The notes: generated from the sequence alone by a model not told the origin. Shown: positions 9,415 to 19,415, counted from the stretch's first letter. The stretch is DNA of 64,000 nucleotides from Haematococcus lacustris (GCA_030144725.1 JASKMD010000004.1:62001-126000); one strand, 5' to 3'. Numbers and translations: made by a program.

Positions 9415-10149
9415 ATGAGCAAGCGTCACATGCAACATCAAGCCGCAGTGGATGGCAGTGCCTCAGCAACAGATGGGTACAGCCCAGCCGGCGAGGCGCC
9501 CCCTCCTGCCACTAGGCTGCTGGACCTCCCGCCAGCGCTGCTGGATGACATCGCTTGCCGGGTCATGCAGCTTGGGGCCAGGAGCCTGCTGCCCCTAACC
9601 TGCCGTGCCTTCTCCCTGGCCCGCCTGCTGCACGTCCCAGCCTTGCGCATCCAGCTGGGCAGGCAGTGCTGCGACCAGCTGCTCACGCCCCGAGTTGTCG
9701 CAGCCCTGCAAGCAAGGACAAGCAAGCTGGCTCATACCTTGTGGCAGCGAGCTACAGAGGACGCCAGGGATTTGGAGCAATACAGGAAGCAATATGCTCC
9801 CACCTTGCAGCTGCCTCCGACAGAGTACACCCAAGACTACACTGACCTGCTGGCCTATGCCTTGGCAAAGCTGGACAATTATGCAGCAGTGGAGGTCTGC
9901 AAGTTGGTCCGCAGCGGGTCACCATATGATGACTATCCCAAATATTTGAGCTGCCCACCTGGCCTTGCCCAGCACCTGCTGGACAGCTTCCCCAGCCTCA
10001 CTGCCCTGACCCTGCATGGGCTCTGTGTCTCAAACAAGGCGCTAGCCAGCCTGCTCTCCCACCCACCGCTGGCCCTGCAGCTGCAGCAGCTACACCTCAC
10101 CAGCACTGTCTGCCATGCCAGGCCATCTGCCATGGGCCTGAATGGCTAG
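9415..10149 (+). CDS. Truncated LRR-A family protein: F-box-like N-terminus plus first LRRs (244 aa)
   Basis: Starts at the ATG in CCAGCTATGAGC, as in its intact relatives. Residues about 35-80 form the F-box-like motif (LLDLPPALLDDIACRVMQLG, then LPLTCRAF and PALRIQL). Then comes a helical linker and one LRR-like segment (FPSLTALTLHGLCV, LALQLQQLHL). At about residue 228 the sequence leaves the family and meets a stop at 10147. Full-length relatives are about 600 residues, so roughly 60% is missing. Downstream sequence belongs to a different, decayed LRR group (C), so the two were joined by recombination. It might make a short F-box-only protein, or it may be a dead fragment. Confidence 0.7.
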   Translation: MSKRHMQHQAAVDGSASATDGYSPAGEAPPPATRLLDLPPALLDDIACRVMQLGARSLLPLTCRAFSLARLLHVPALRIQLGRQCCDQLLTPRVVAALQARTSKLAHTLWQRATEDARDLEQYRKQYAPTLQLPPTEYTQDYTDLLAYALAKLDNYAAVEVCKLVRSGSPYDDYPKYLSCPPGLAQHLLDSFPSLTALTLHGLCVSNKALASLLSHPPLALQLQQLHLTSTVCHARPSAMGLNG

Positions 10150-11090
10150 TTCGTCACCTGCAGAAGCCTGGCCACCCTGCTCACCCTGCCGCTCGCCCTG
10201 CAGCTGCAGCAGCTGCACCTCGCCAGAACTGTCATCCATCAGCCACAGCAGCCTAGACAACCTCTTTCATGGTGCCACGGTGCCACAGTGGCGAAGAGGA
10301 GGTGCAACCTCCGGCACAGCACCTGATGCAGTTGAGTCTGCTTGATGCCACCCCCACAGTCACACCTTGAGCTTCCGCACAGTGCAATCATAACTGCTGG
10401 CTCACTTGAGAGAGCTGTGTATGTGCAGCAGCGGCATCCTGGAGGGCCTGACTGAGCTGCTGACAGCTATGCTCCAGCTCCACACCCTGCAGCTGCCAGG
10501 GGCAACACTCCGGGAGCAGGGCCTGGACGCCCTGCTGGGGAACAATGCGGCGCACCAGTGCGGCACACTGCGGCATACCCTAACCCTAGCCCTTGGACGT
10601 GAAGCGGCTCCGCATCGGTGTAGATGACGTCTCTGACACAGCAGCTGCAGTCCACAACTTGTCATAGGCTTGCCAGGTGCCCGTGACTGTTGCTGTGTTG
10701 AGTGTGGATGTGGATGTCAGGTCAGATGGGTGGGCAGAGGAGGGCACTCTCCTTGACGACCCTGTGGCTCAGCTGCACCAGCTGCACCCGCGGCATGGAC
10801 TCTTCACACCCAGACTTCACACACACCCTCCCACCCGCCGCTGGCCCTGCAGCAGGTCACCTGCAGTGCGGCAGTTCACTCTCTGGTCTGTGGCAGGTGC
10901 TGCTACCGAGGCCATGTGCGAGTCACTGCGGTTGATGGCTGAGCAGCCCTGGGCCAGGTGGCTGGACATCAAGGTCAGTGCTGCAGGGCGGCTGATGCCT
11001 GCATGCTGCCTGGACATGAACAAGGTGTTCAACAGCTCTTCTCAGCCGGGCCGTATCAAGGCAGTGTTTGGTGCTCAGTGCCAGTGGCTG
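10150..11090 (+). pseudogene. LRR-C family pseudogene, copy 1
   Basis: Scattered LRR-like pieces in changing frames: LALQLQQLHLARTVI near 10195, a stretch coding the equivalent of ERAVYVQQRHPGGPD near 10410, and a terminal piece at about 10885-11085 with CESLRLMAEQPWARWLDIKV and the group-C ending CCLDMNKVFN, SSQPGRIKAVF. The ending differs from groups A and B, and the same ending is seen at 34128-34300. Multiple stops and frame changes make this a decayed gene. A likely intron end, CTGTGGCAG before GTGCTGCTACCGAGG, interrupts the last part. Confidence 0.6.
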
Positions 11091-11415
11091 TGGCTAGGTC
11101 ACTGCACTGGCGCTGAGCATGTTGGCGGTGCTGGATCATGGCAGGCGGTAGTGAGCCAGCAGCCACCTGCAGCCAGGTCAGTGTGATGAGGCGTGTGGGA
11201 GGGCAGGAAGGCAAGGCCAGCAGCCTTCACCAAGGAGCCAGCCCTGAGCCAGCACTGGCACAGGCAAGCTGGTCAATCATGGGCTATGATTTGATGGACA
11301 GTGTCAGTGCGTGTGTGTACTACACACGCCTCCTCTGCAACCCTCGTTCCCCACCCCCATCAGCAGGCCTAGCTGCAAAGTGTGAGTTGTGTGTTGGATT
11401 CAGCCACACAAATTT
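11090..11415 (+). other. Duplicated non-coding segment
   Basis: 11125-11220 (GTGCTGGATCATGGCAGGCG, AGCCAGCAGCCACCTGCAGC, GTGATGAGGCGTGTGGGAGG) recurs at 16675-16775. The rest, up to the Fanzor remnant, shows nothing I recognise. Confidence 0.5.
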
Positions 11416-12115
11416 CAGTGGGCATCAACCCCGGCGTCACCCAGGCAGTCAGTGCAGCCTTAGGGGTGTGGGACGAGAAGTCAGGAAGCTTACTGAGGGA
11501 CTGGTGCGGCTGGCCAGTGGCCTGATTAATGCCCGCCGCAACACCCAGTGGTGGCTGGCACCAACCCAGCCCCACCTCCTGCACCTGGCAGCAGCCAGCT
11601 CAGCCGGCACCTCCCTGGAGGCCAACCTGGAGCATATCACCGTCACCCTGGCCACCTGGGATGCGGTGTGGGAGTTGTATCTGGACCCCAAGTAGGCACG
11701 GCAGCGGCTGAGGCTGGAGCGGTTGTTTGAGAAGGTGACAGTGGGTGGGTGGGCTACATATTGGGAGGTGGTGGTTGGGCATGAAGTGAATAAGTAGATG
11801 ACTGTGCCATGCATAACCTTGTGCCACCATGCCATCCACCCTGTGTGCCTCGTGTGCATGACTGCAGCTGAGGTGGAGGAGGTGGCTGAGGTGTCCATGG
11901 AGCGCCACAAGGGTGTCCAGCAGCTGGTGGTCTACTTTGGCATGGCTGGCATCTGCACCAGGGTAGGCTGGGGTGCTGATGCGGTGCTGCAAGCCTGCTG
12001 CAAGGTGGTGTGCAGGCCCAGGGGCACAAACCAGCATCGGGGCAGGGTGGTGCCAGTGGATGAGTTCCACGCCAGCCAGGTCAGCTCTGCAGTGAATGGT
12101 CAGTATTGAAGGGCC
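11415..12115 (+). pseudogene. Fanzor-like (eukaryotic TnpB/OrfB) pseudogene, copy 1
   Basis: Pieces in order: VGINPGVTQAVSAA (11425-11467), resembling the first RuvC motif but with Asn where TnpB/Fanzor proteins have the catalytic Asp; ASGLINARRNTQWWLAP and LEANLEHITVTLATWDAVWE (to 11695); a TAG where copy 2 has Trp (after LYLDPK); a GT-AG intron of about 135 bp (AAG|GTGACAG to CTGCAG near 11735-11869); then VSMERHKGVQQLVVYFGM, GWGADAVLQACCKVVCRP and VPVDEFHASQVSSAVNG. The last resembles the VDE..TS..C segment of Fanzor proteins. The sequence ends before the RuvC-III motif. A frame change after the first motif, the TAG and the truncation make it non-functional. Intact proteins of this family act as RNA-guided nucleases linked to transposons. 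Confidence 0.6.
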
Positions 12116-12237
12116 AGTATTGAAGGGCCAGCAGCCCTGTGAGAGACATACCTCCATGCCCAAGTACTTGAAGTCGGGCATCCCCAACTAACAGAAAACG
12201 ACCCCTGGTGCGAGTGGAGAGGAGGATTGGTTCAGCT

Positions 12238-13938
12238 ATGAACAACCTACAAGGACGTAGCGATGCCGACGTCAGTGGCGTGCCAGTAACAGCACCACCA
12301 GCAGTGGATGAACTCGTTCCTGCCACCACGCTGCTGGATCTGCCCGCAGCGCTGTTGGACGACATCGCCCATCGATTAGTGAAGGGAAGAGAAACCCTGG
12401 CCCGCATTTGCTTCGGCCTGTTTGAGAAAGGCCTGCTGAACGCTCCAGCTCTCAGGCTAAAGCTTGCCAGGCAGTGCTGCGACCAGCTGCTCTCTCCCCG
12501 CGTCATAGCAGCTGTGCGCGCCAGAACGTGCAAGCTGGCCATAACCCTGGAGCTACCGCGGGCGCAGGGCAGCAAGCTGCTGGCCGAGGTGCTTGGGAAG
12601 CTGGGCATCTGCATAGCTGTGGAAGCTTGCAAGCTAAGCAGCCTCGAGGAGCCTTCCCTAGTCCCTCACACGCCCCTGGACTGCAGCCCCAGCCTTGCCC
12701 AGTGCCTCGTGGACAGCTTCCCATCCCTGACCTCCCTAGCCCTTTGCGGCTACACCATCCCCTGCAGTGATCTGGCCACCCTGCTCTCCCACCCACAGCT
12801 GTCCCTGCAGCTGCAGCAGCTGGACCTCAGCAGCACCACCATCCTCCAGCCTGAGCAGCCTGAGCCAGGGGCAGCCACCCTGGCCAACCTGTTCCATGTA
12901 TCCAAGATCAAGCAGCTGAGCCTGCTGTTCAATAACATGGCTGAAGATGGAAACAACCGTCTGCTGCCCAACCTGCAGCCGTTGTCCCAGCACCTGACAC
13001 AGTTGTGCCTGGTGCAACAGGGGTATGTGGTGCTCAGCCTTGACAATTTCATTGCAGCACTGCAGCCCCTGACTCAGCTGCAGGTGCTGATGATCTCCAG
13101 CCTTTCGCACCTGGGGGGTCTGCCTAAGCTGCTCCAGGGGTTCCCTCAGCTGCACACCCTGCAGCTGCCTTGCGCCGTAGTCAGGGGGCAGGAGGAGCTG
13201 AACACTCTGCTGGCCGCCACCCAGCTTACCAGCATCCAGCTTGGATCAGTGGAGGGGCCGACCAGCTCACGTGCAGATGCGCCCTGCAGTTGGCAGCGGC
13301 TAGAGCTCATGGGCCTTGTTGCATGCTCTTCTGCGGCACACCTACCGCTGCACACCCTCACCCAGCCCCTTGTGCTGGGAGTTCTTTCCATACGTATTGA
13401 CGAAGGTGACAACTGTGCTCTGGTGGCAGCTGCAGTCCACAACCTGACACAGGCTTGCTACGTGCCAGTGAGGATCCAAGAGTTGCATCTGTACATGTCT
13501 AAGGTCCACACGGCAGCAGATCAGCATGTACAGTTGCAGAAGTTGGTGGCTATGCTGCAAGCGCTAAACCATTGCAGCCGGGGGAGGGTGTGCATGTCCG
13601 GCATGATTGTGAGCGTGGCAGATGTCTCAACACTGGCGCCATTGTGTCAGGCCTGCACTCACCTCGAGTTTCAGTATGGCAGCCTGGACCCCTCCTTGGA
13701 GTTCTGGCGCCAGCTGGTGCAGCTCATGCCCACCATCACTGATCTGGTCTTCACTTGCATTAAGGGGAGCACAAGCCCAGCCATGCATGAGTCGCTGCAG
13801 CTCATGGTTGAGCAGCCCTGGGCACGGTGGCTGGACATCTGCATTTCTCCCCGGCCTTTCTCACCTAAGTTGCCTGCATGCTGGTTGTATGATAACCCTT
13901 CTAAGCCTGGAAAGCTCAGGGTGCGGGTTAAGGCATGA
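12238..13938 (+). CDS. F-box-like/LRR protein, subfamily B (566 aa), intact
   Basis: Single open frame. I chose the ATG at 12238 (AGCTATGAACAACC) over the upstream GTG because the relative at 19589 starts at the same place. Residues about 32-75 hold the F-box-like motif (LLDLPAALLDDIAHRL, then a degenerate second half). LRR-like segments follow from about residue 160: FPSLTSLALCGYTI, LSLQLQQLDLSSTTIL, LTQLQVLMISSLSHLGGL, FPQLHTLQLPCA, ATQLTSIQL, SWQRLELMG, CTHLEFQYGSLDPSLEFWRQ. The C-terminus has MVEQPWARWLDICI and ends KLRVRVKA. Likely cytosolic or nuclear, since I see no signal peptide or membrane segment. If the F-box is real, it would recruit substrates to an SCF ubiquitin ligase; the substrate is unknown. 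Confidence 0.85.
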   Translation: MNNLQGRSDADVSGVPVTAPPAVDELVPATTLLDLPAALLDDIAHRLVKGRETLARICFGLFEKGLLNAPALRLKLARQCCDQLLSPRVIAAVRARTCKLAITLELPRAQGSKLLAEVLGKLGICIAVEACKLSSLEEPSLVPHTPLDCSPSLAQCLVDSFPSLTSLALCGYTIPCSDLATLLSHPQLSLQLQQLDLSSTTILQPEQPEPGAATLANLFHVSKIKQLSLLFNNMAEDGNNRLLPNLQPLSQHLTQLCLVQQGYVVLSLDNFIAALQPLTQLQVLMISSLSHLGGLPKLLQGFPQLHTLQLPCAVVRGQEELNTLLAATQLTSIQLGSVEGPTSSRADAPCSWQRLELMGLVACSSAAHLPLHTLTQPLVLGVLSIRIDEGDNCALVAAAVHNLTQACYVPVRIQELHLYMSKVHTAADQHVQLQKLVAMLQALNHCSRGRVCMSGMIVSVADVSTLAPLCQACTHLEFQYGSLDPSLEFWRQLVQLMPTITDLVFTCIKGSTSPAMHESLQLMVEQPWARWLDICISPRPFSPKLPACWLYDNPSKPGKLRVRVKA

Positions 13939-14330
13939 AGGCATGAGCGGGGATGTGTGGGATTGCTTGTGATGAGTGCGCTGGAAGCTTAGCCAGCCAA
14001 AGCTCGATGCTCACATGGATGGCCTGCATGAGAGTTTGAGGAGAGAGCATGGTCGGTCACATCATTGCTACGCTGCCACCTGCTTAGCACCTGTTAAAAC
14101 CATGTCTGCTGCGGAATGTCTGTGCAGAGTGCAGGTGGTAGTGGGGCACAGCTGAGGCCCACGTGCATCTTGGCTAGGCAGATTGCTAAGAGCGTGGTGT
14201 TCGTCGTGTTGTGTCCGTCGCTTAACGCTTTGTGGCAGGCAGTAGTTGATGTGAGTGCAAAGGCATGCAAGTCTGCCTGATCTACTGGTGTATGAGGCGC
14301 AAGCTGTAGGGAGAAGTAGAACACTGACGG
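13939..14330 (+). other. 3' flank of LRR-B gene leading into a duplicated gene tail
   Basis: No gene seen. The sequence ends in a decayed piece equivalent to GCALVAVAV, which is the start of homology to the C-terminal third of LRR-B genes, continued in another frame by the next feature. Confidence 0.5.
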
Positions 14331-14792
14331 TTGCGCCCTAGTGGCAGTTGCAGTTATAACCTGACACAGGGGTGCAGTGTGCCAGTGAGGATCAAGGTCC
14401 TGCGGCTGGGTATGACAAGACAACAACATGTGAAGTTGCAGCAGCTGGAGGCTTTGCTGCAAGCGCTGAACAATTGCAGTTGGAAAATGGTGTGCGAGTC
14501 CAAGTTCGATGCGGGAGCGGCAAATGTCTCCTGTCCCTCCCTGGATTTCTGGCGCCAGCTGGTGCAGCTCATACCCACCTCAATTTCTCATACTCTCACT
14601 ACAAACTACTCTACTAACGGCTCAGCCTCGGCAGCCATGCACCAGTCACTGCAGTGCATGGCTGAGCAGCCCTGGGCCCGGTGGCTGGACATTTGCATTT
14701 TGCGGCCATCAGGCTCTGATAGGTTGCCTACATGCTGGCAGGCCAGCCCCCTCACCCAGACGAGCAAGCTCAGGGTGTGGTGTAAGTCATGA
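14331..14792 (+). pseudogene. LRR-B family C-terminal fragment
   Basis: The frame runs from YNLTQGCSVPVRIKVLRL through SLDFWRQLVQLIPT to CMAEQPWARWLDICILRPS, ending KLRVWCKS. It matches the last quarter of the gene at 19589. A frame break just before 14345 cuts it off from the upstream homologous piece, and about 20 residues (APLCQGCTHLEF region) are deleted near 14528. No F-box-like half exists here. The 3' flank is the 3'-B type, which runs into an 8-bp repeat cluster. Confidence 0.8.
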
Positions 14793-14892
14793 GCGCATGA
14801 GTCACGAGTGTGAGCAGCAGCAGCCACATACGTCTTGCATGCAAGCGCATGAGAGGCCTCAAGCATGTGTGGCAACAGCAGCGTGTGCCTGC

Positions 14893-15065
14893 TGCCCGGC
14901 TGCCCTGATGCCCTGATACCCTGCCGACCTGCTGACCTGCTGACCTGCTGACCTGCCGACCTGCCGACCTGCTGCCCTGCTGCCCTGCCGACCTGCCGAC
15001 CTGCTGCCCTGCTCCCCTGCCGCCCTGCTCCCCTGCCGCCCTGCTGCTCTGCCACCCTGCTTCTC
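14893..15065. repeat. Imperfect 8-bp repeat cluster (CTGCCCTG type)
   Basis: About 21 units with many variants (CTGACCTG, CCGACCTG, CTGCCCTG, CTCCCCTG, CCGCCCTG). The unit and phase are those of the large array at 34597-40625, but much less homogenised. It begins within the 3'-B module, just after GCGTGTGCCT. Confidence 0.9.
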
Positions 15066-15289
15066 CGCCGCCCCACCCGCACTACAACACAGTGGCTGTG
15101 GGTAGATGGCCAGACCATCACCGTGACTCAATACTATCACAGTCAGTAGCAGTGTCATATCAGGGTGATCGAGATCGTGTATTTAAGTCTGGGCGTGCCG
15201 ACATGTCCGCAGCATGCGACTGCAAGCTTTAAATGCCATGACCACCATGGCTGTCTGGCTCTTACACCGTTGATGCCAGTGTCGCCTAG

Positions 15290-15840
15290 ACACGTCGCCC
15301 TCGGCATTGTGCGAAGCAAGCGCAACCCTGCCCGGCGTTGTGTGGGGCCCACCTGGACAACTTGATCACCGCCAACTTTGCTCTACTGACCAGGGCCTGA
15401 GGAGCATCCTGCTGCTCTTCATCCGCTTCGTACGCCCACAACCGGTAGCACAGAGCGTTGCAGTGAGCCGAGAGCAGCCAGGAGCAGCCAGGTGCGTACC
15501 CGCACCCACATCCAGCCAATCATACACTGCTGCTACTACTGCTGTCGCCCTGCTACTACTGCTACTGCTGCTACTACTACCACTGCTACTGCGCCTTCTC
15601 CCAGGCCCGCCTGCTGCCGCCACATAGCCACAGACACGGAGACACAGACGCATAGCCTCAAACATCCGGCAGCTTATTGGGGCGCTTGTATTCGTCCTTG
15701 CACATCTTGGCAGTTGTGTGCCAGTGGATGCCATTAAAGCTGACTTTCCGTCGGTACTCCAGCCTTTTCTCAGAATGGCCTCTGGGCTAAACACCTACCG
15801 CTGGACTGCATGAACACAGCTTCTTGAGCCTGCCAGCCCT
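15290..15840 (+). pseudogene. Decayed LRR-A 5' end (upstream module plus a trace of coding sequence)
   Basis: The 5'-A module is recognisable in part (GAGAGCAGCCAGGAGCAGCC, CAGGTGCGTACCCGCACCCA, CAGCCAATCATACACTGC). After an expanded GCT/ACT-rich tract (15527-15595), the short coding trace GCGCCTTCTCCCAGGCCCG equals the family's RAFSQAR, and then homology ends. The start codon and most of the gene are gone. Confidence 0.55.
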
Positions 15841-15849
15841 GGGCCTTCA

Positions 15850-16670
15850 TGGCTAGTTCGTCACCTGCAATGGTCTGGCCAGCCTGCCCTGCAGCTGCAG
15901 CAGCTAGACCTCACCAGAACTGTCGTCCAGCCACAGCAGCCTCGCTCTGCACTGGACTGACAGCCGTCCCAGGCCTGACAGACTCCCAGGCCTGACCTTT
16001 CTGACCTCCACGGCTACTCCATTCCCTGCAGTGGGCTGGCCGCCATGCTCGACCCCCCGCATCTATCCCTGCAGCTGCAGCAGCTTGACCTGACTGGCAC
16101 CGCCATCCTTCAGCAGCTGGAGGGTGGGGCATGGGCCAGTGACCCTGGACAACCTCTTTAAGGTGCTTGATTGAACCATCTGACCTTGTTTTATTGTGAC
16201 AATGACAAAGACGGTGGCGAAGAGGTGGTGCTGTCTCCCTCCCTGCAGCCTTTGGCGCAGCACCTGACGCACTTGAGTCTGCTTGATGCCATGCCCCAAA
16301 CACACACTTTGAGCTTCCTCACAGTGTCATCACAACAGCTGGCTTATCCTGAGAGAGCTGTGTGTGTGCAGCAGCGGCGTACTGCAGGGCTTGACTGAGC
16401 TGCTGACAGCGCGGCCCCGCTCCTCACCCTGCAGCAGCCAGGGGCTCCGCTGGACACCTTGGTGGCTGCGATGCGGCACACCAGCGTCTGCTGCACCGTC
16501 ATACTGCACGGGCTGGATGCCCCATGCGCAGATGCGCCTTGCAGCTGGCAGCAGGGGTGCGTGGCACGCATCATGGACTGCCTCTCTGCCGCCTGCCTGC
16601 CGCTGCACTCCCTGACCCAGCCCCACAAAGTGCAGCGCCTCTGCATTGGTGTAGATGACGTCTCTTACGC
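15850..16670 (+). pseudogene. LRR-C family pseudogene, copy 2
   Basis: Family-type LRR DNA is visible (CCTGCAGCTGCAGCAGCT near 15890 and 16070; CTGACCTCCACGGCTACTCC; GCGCCTTGCAGCTGGCAGCA near 16535; CCGCTGCACTCCCTGACCCA near 16600), but it moves between frames with many stops. Its order and wording match 10195-10640 (for example GAGAGCTGTGTGTGTGCAGC against GAGAGCTGTGTATGTGCAGC), so both belong to group C. Confidence 0.6.
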
Positions 16671-16905
16671 ATGTTGTGGTGCTGGATCATGGCAGGCGGT
16701 AGTGAGCCAGCAGCCACCTGCAGCCAGGTCAGTGTGATGAGGCGTGTGGGAGGGCAGGAAGGCAAGGCCAGCAGCGTGCGGGTGACAGCCATGTATGGGT
16801 CACTGCGGCTTGCATGCGACATAACACTTCCTCCCATGGCCAATCTGGTTGCCCCAGGCAGAGTAGCATGGTTACTACTGTGTCCTAGATAAGCCTGGCA
16901 GGGCG

Positions 16906-17450
16906 ATGATAGTGGCACAGCAACACCTGGACGCAGTCATGTGCTTGTTGCTACCATGGCATCATGACATCACCCCACTACTGCCTGCTCTGGCTCAGCT
17001 GCCACTGCTCTCTGCCTCAGCCCTGTGTGTCGCCCTCTGCCTTGCTGCCAGCCAGCTTCAGGGCTGCCTGGTGGCCGGCTGCTGCCTGGCAGCTCTGCCT
17101 GCGCCGCTGCTGGTGGCGGCCCCTGGTGCTGCCCCCTACCTCCTGACCCACCCCTCCTCCTGAGCCAGCTGCAGCCCTGACACTGCCAGGTGACCTGAAT
17201 AGCCAGGCAGTGGGAGGCAGTGGCAGGCAGTCTTTAGGCTGACGCTGCCCCCGCTCGCCCATTGTGTAAGCGCCCGCCTGCCTGCCTGCCTGCATCACGA
17301 GGTCGTCAGTGACCCTTGCAGGCTGCTGCTCTAGTGGCTGGGAGGGGCTGGCTGGAGGGCGGGCGGGCCTGCTGGCCAAGCTGAAGGGTGCTGGAGCTGG
17401 TGCTGGGCTGCAGCCAGGGGTGAGCTCACTGCTCCAATGCTGTGCATGCC
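16906..17450 (+). repeat. Module H, copy 2, and adjoining repeat
   Basis: Encodes LPALAQLPLLSASALCVALC and LVAGCCLAALPAPLLVAAP, then a shared non-coding part (GGCCAGGCAGTGGGAGGCAG-type sequence, CTTTAGGCTGACGCTGCCCC, ATCACGAGGTCGTCAGTGAC) also present at 23515-23660, 26810-26960 and 29625-29750. Confidence 0.5.
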
Positions 17451-17489
17451 CTGACATGGGATCTCACAGCTCCTCCTGTCCCTGTCTAG

Positions 17490-18300
17490 CAGCTGATCAT
17501 CAGAGCAGCTGACTCAGGCTGTTGGCACCCAGCCGACACCCACCCTGCCGACCTGCTGGCCTGCCGCCTTGCAGAGCAGCAGAGGGTATGACCCAGGCAG
17601 CTGCCTCAGCGGGCAGTGTCAGAGCAGAGCAGCAGTGCTGGCGGAGGGTGTCCACTGCTGCCAGCCCCTGGGGTAGCCTGGTCAGTGCTGCTGCCAGCCA
17701 GCCAGGCTGACACCTGCACTTCCTGAACATAGCTGCCAAGCGGGGGCCACACAGCACCTGCAGTAAGAGTGCCTGCACTGGCACCTGCAGCAGCAAGATG
17801 CAGCTTGTGTGTTGGTATTGTAGGCTGTACCGTCACCTGATGCTGCCGTGGATATGAGTGTTGGTGGGAGCTGCTGTCAGGTTTATACGCACGCTGCTAG
17901 ACGACGGAGCCATGCTGATCAAAATCAAGCTGTCGCCAGTGTACCAGCGCCCTGCGGCAGCGCTGTATCGCCAGCTGGCTAAGAGGGTGTGGGAGTAGGG
18001 CCACAACCAGAGCCAATCGCCTATGGTGTGAATCTGCATGGCCTGCTGCTGGCGTGGTCTTTACATCAGAGAGCTCAATATGAAATGTTACATGATTGTT
18101 GGTGGATGATGATGGGCTGCTGTGGGCTGGATTCTGCCAGTGGGCTGGATTCTGAATGTGGAGCAGCCCTTGTCGTACCTGCTCGTCCGGTCCACTGTGC
18201 GCAGGAGTCGTGTGTAGAAGGGTAGTAACACGGCCACATGATGTGCACAGGGGCGTGTTGGATAATGGCAGCATGAGGAGGGTTATGAGGCGAAACGGTC
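17490..18300 (+). repeat. Module M, copy 1
   Basis: Begins CAGCTGATCATCAGAGCAGC and includes GCAGAGCAGCAGAGGGTATG, GCCAGGCTGACACCTGCACT, GATGATGGGCTGCTGTGGGC and GGCCACATGATGTGCAC. The same order recurs at 27095-28410 and in part at 29865-29950. No conserved gene is visible; a short frame around 17910-17995 (LIKIKLSPVYQRPAAALYRQ) is not shared. Confidence 0.5.
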
Positions 18301-18349
18301 AGTCTGGTGTGATGTGACCATCAGCATGTGCGCATCACCCATCGAGCGA

Positions 18350-18687
18350 AGCTAGGATAATCCTGCCCGGCGGGTTGCGTGGCCCAGCTGGCTGTAACAT
18401 CGGGCTGCACAGCTCACAGGCGCACAGGCCTGCCCAACCAACCGCTCGTAAGTCATCGGAAGCGCCTGTGGGAGTAGCCATGGAACAGTGTTTCTCGCCA
18501 GCTGTGTTCTACTGGCTTATGTCCGAGGTCCACGCTGCTGCCCTCTTTCTGCTCTGCAGGCTTATTCGAAGGCATGTACCCGCACCCACACCCGGCCAAT
18601 CATACGCTGCTGCTGCTACTGGTGCCTCTCTCACCCTGACAGCCTTGTTGCTCCACCCACTCTGCAGGCCAACAGATAATTCCAGCT
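18350..18687 (+). promoter_or_regulatory. 5'-A module and leader of the LRR-A gene at 18688
   Basis: Contains TAACATCGGGCTGCACA, CCGCTCGTAAGTCATCGGAA, GTGGGAGTAGCCATG, GTCCACGCTGCTGCCCTCTT and TCTGCTCTGCAGGCTTATTC. Then the candidate UTR intron runs from CAT|GTACCC (about 18576) to CTCTGCAG (about 18668), just before CCAGCTATGAGC. Confidence 0.6.
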
Positions 18688-19415
18688 ATGAGCAAGCGTC
18701 ACGTGCACCATCATTCCGCAGTGGATGGCGGTGCCTCAGCAACAGATGGGTACAGCCCAGCTGGCGAGGCGCCCCCTCCTGCCACTAGGCTGCTGGACTT
18801 TCCGCCGGCGCTGCTGGATGACATCGCTGGCCGGGTCATGCAGCTTGGGGCCAGGAGCCTGCTGCCCCTGACCTGCCGCGCCTTCTCCCAGGCCCGCCTG
18901 CTGTCCCAACCTTGCGCATCCAGCTGGGCAGGCAGTGCTGCGACCAGCTGCTCACGCCCCGAGTTGCTGCAGCTCTGCAAGCGAGGACAAGCAAGCTGGC
19001 ACTTACCTTGTGGCAGCCAGAGACAGTGGACAGCAAGTGGTACAGCAAGCAGTTGGCTCCCACCTTGCAGCTACCGCAGACAGAGTACACCCAACATTAC
19101 ACTGACCTGCTGGCCTATGCCCTGGCAAAGCTGGACAACTGTGCAGCAGTGGAGGTCTGCAGTTTGGTCAGCCGTGGAACATACAACTTTAACAACTACA
19201 GACATCTACGCTGCTCACCTGGCCTTGCCCAGCACCTGCTGGACAGCTTCCCCAGCCTGACTGCCCTGACCCTGCAGGGGCTCCGTGTCTCAAGCGATGC
19301 GCTAGCCAGCCTGCTCTCCCACCTGCCGCTGGCCTTGCAGCTGCAGCAGCTAGACCTCACTGATCCCAGCGTTGTCTCATCAGGTCATCCACCAGAGAGA
19401 CCAGGAGGTATATAG
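18688..19415 (+). pseudogene. LRR-A family pseudogene: N-terminal 40%, frameshifted
   Basis: Opens normally with the F-box-like motif (LLDFPPALLDDIAGRVMQLG, LPLTCRAFSQARLL). At about 18904 the four bases CACG present in relatives (CTGCTGCACGTCCC) are missing, so the original frame runs into unrelated residues. Family reading resumes in another frame from RIQLGRQCCDQLL to SLTALTLQGLRV and LALQLQQLDLTD, then leaves the family and stops at 19413. Both the deletion and the loss of the C-terminal 60% should inactivate it. It is cut off about 170 bp before the next intact gene. Confidence 0.85.

Noticed and set aside
9438..9834. Minus-strand frames opposite the LRR genes
   Set aside because: They are shadows caused by the CTG/CAG-rich codon use of the + strand genes and appear opposite every family member.
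12208..12237. GTG start ten codons before the ATG of the LRR-B gene
   Set aside because: The sister gene at 19589 starts at the equivalent of 12238 and the upstream codons are not conserved.
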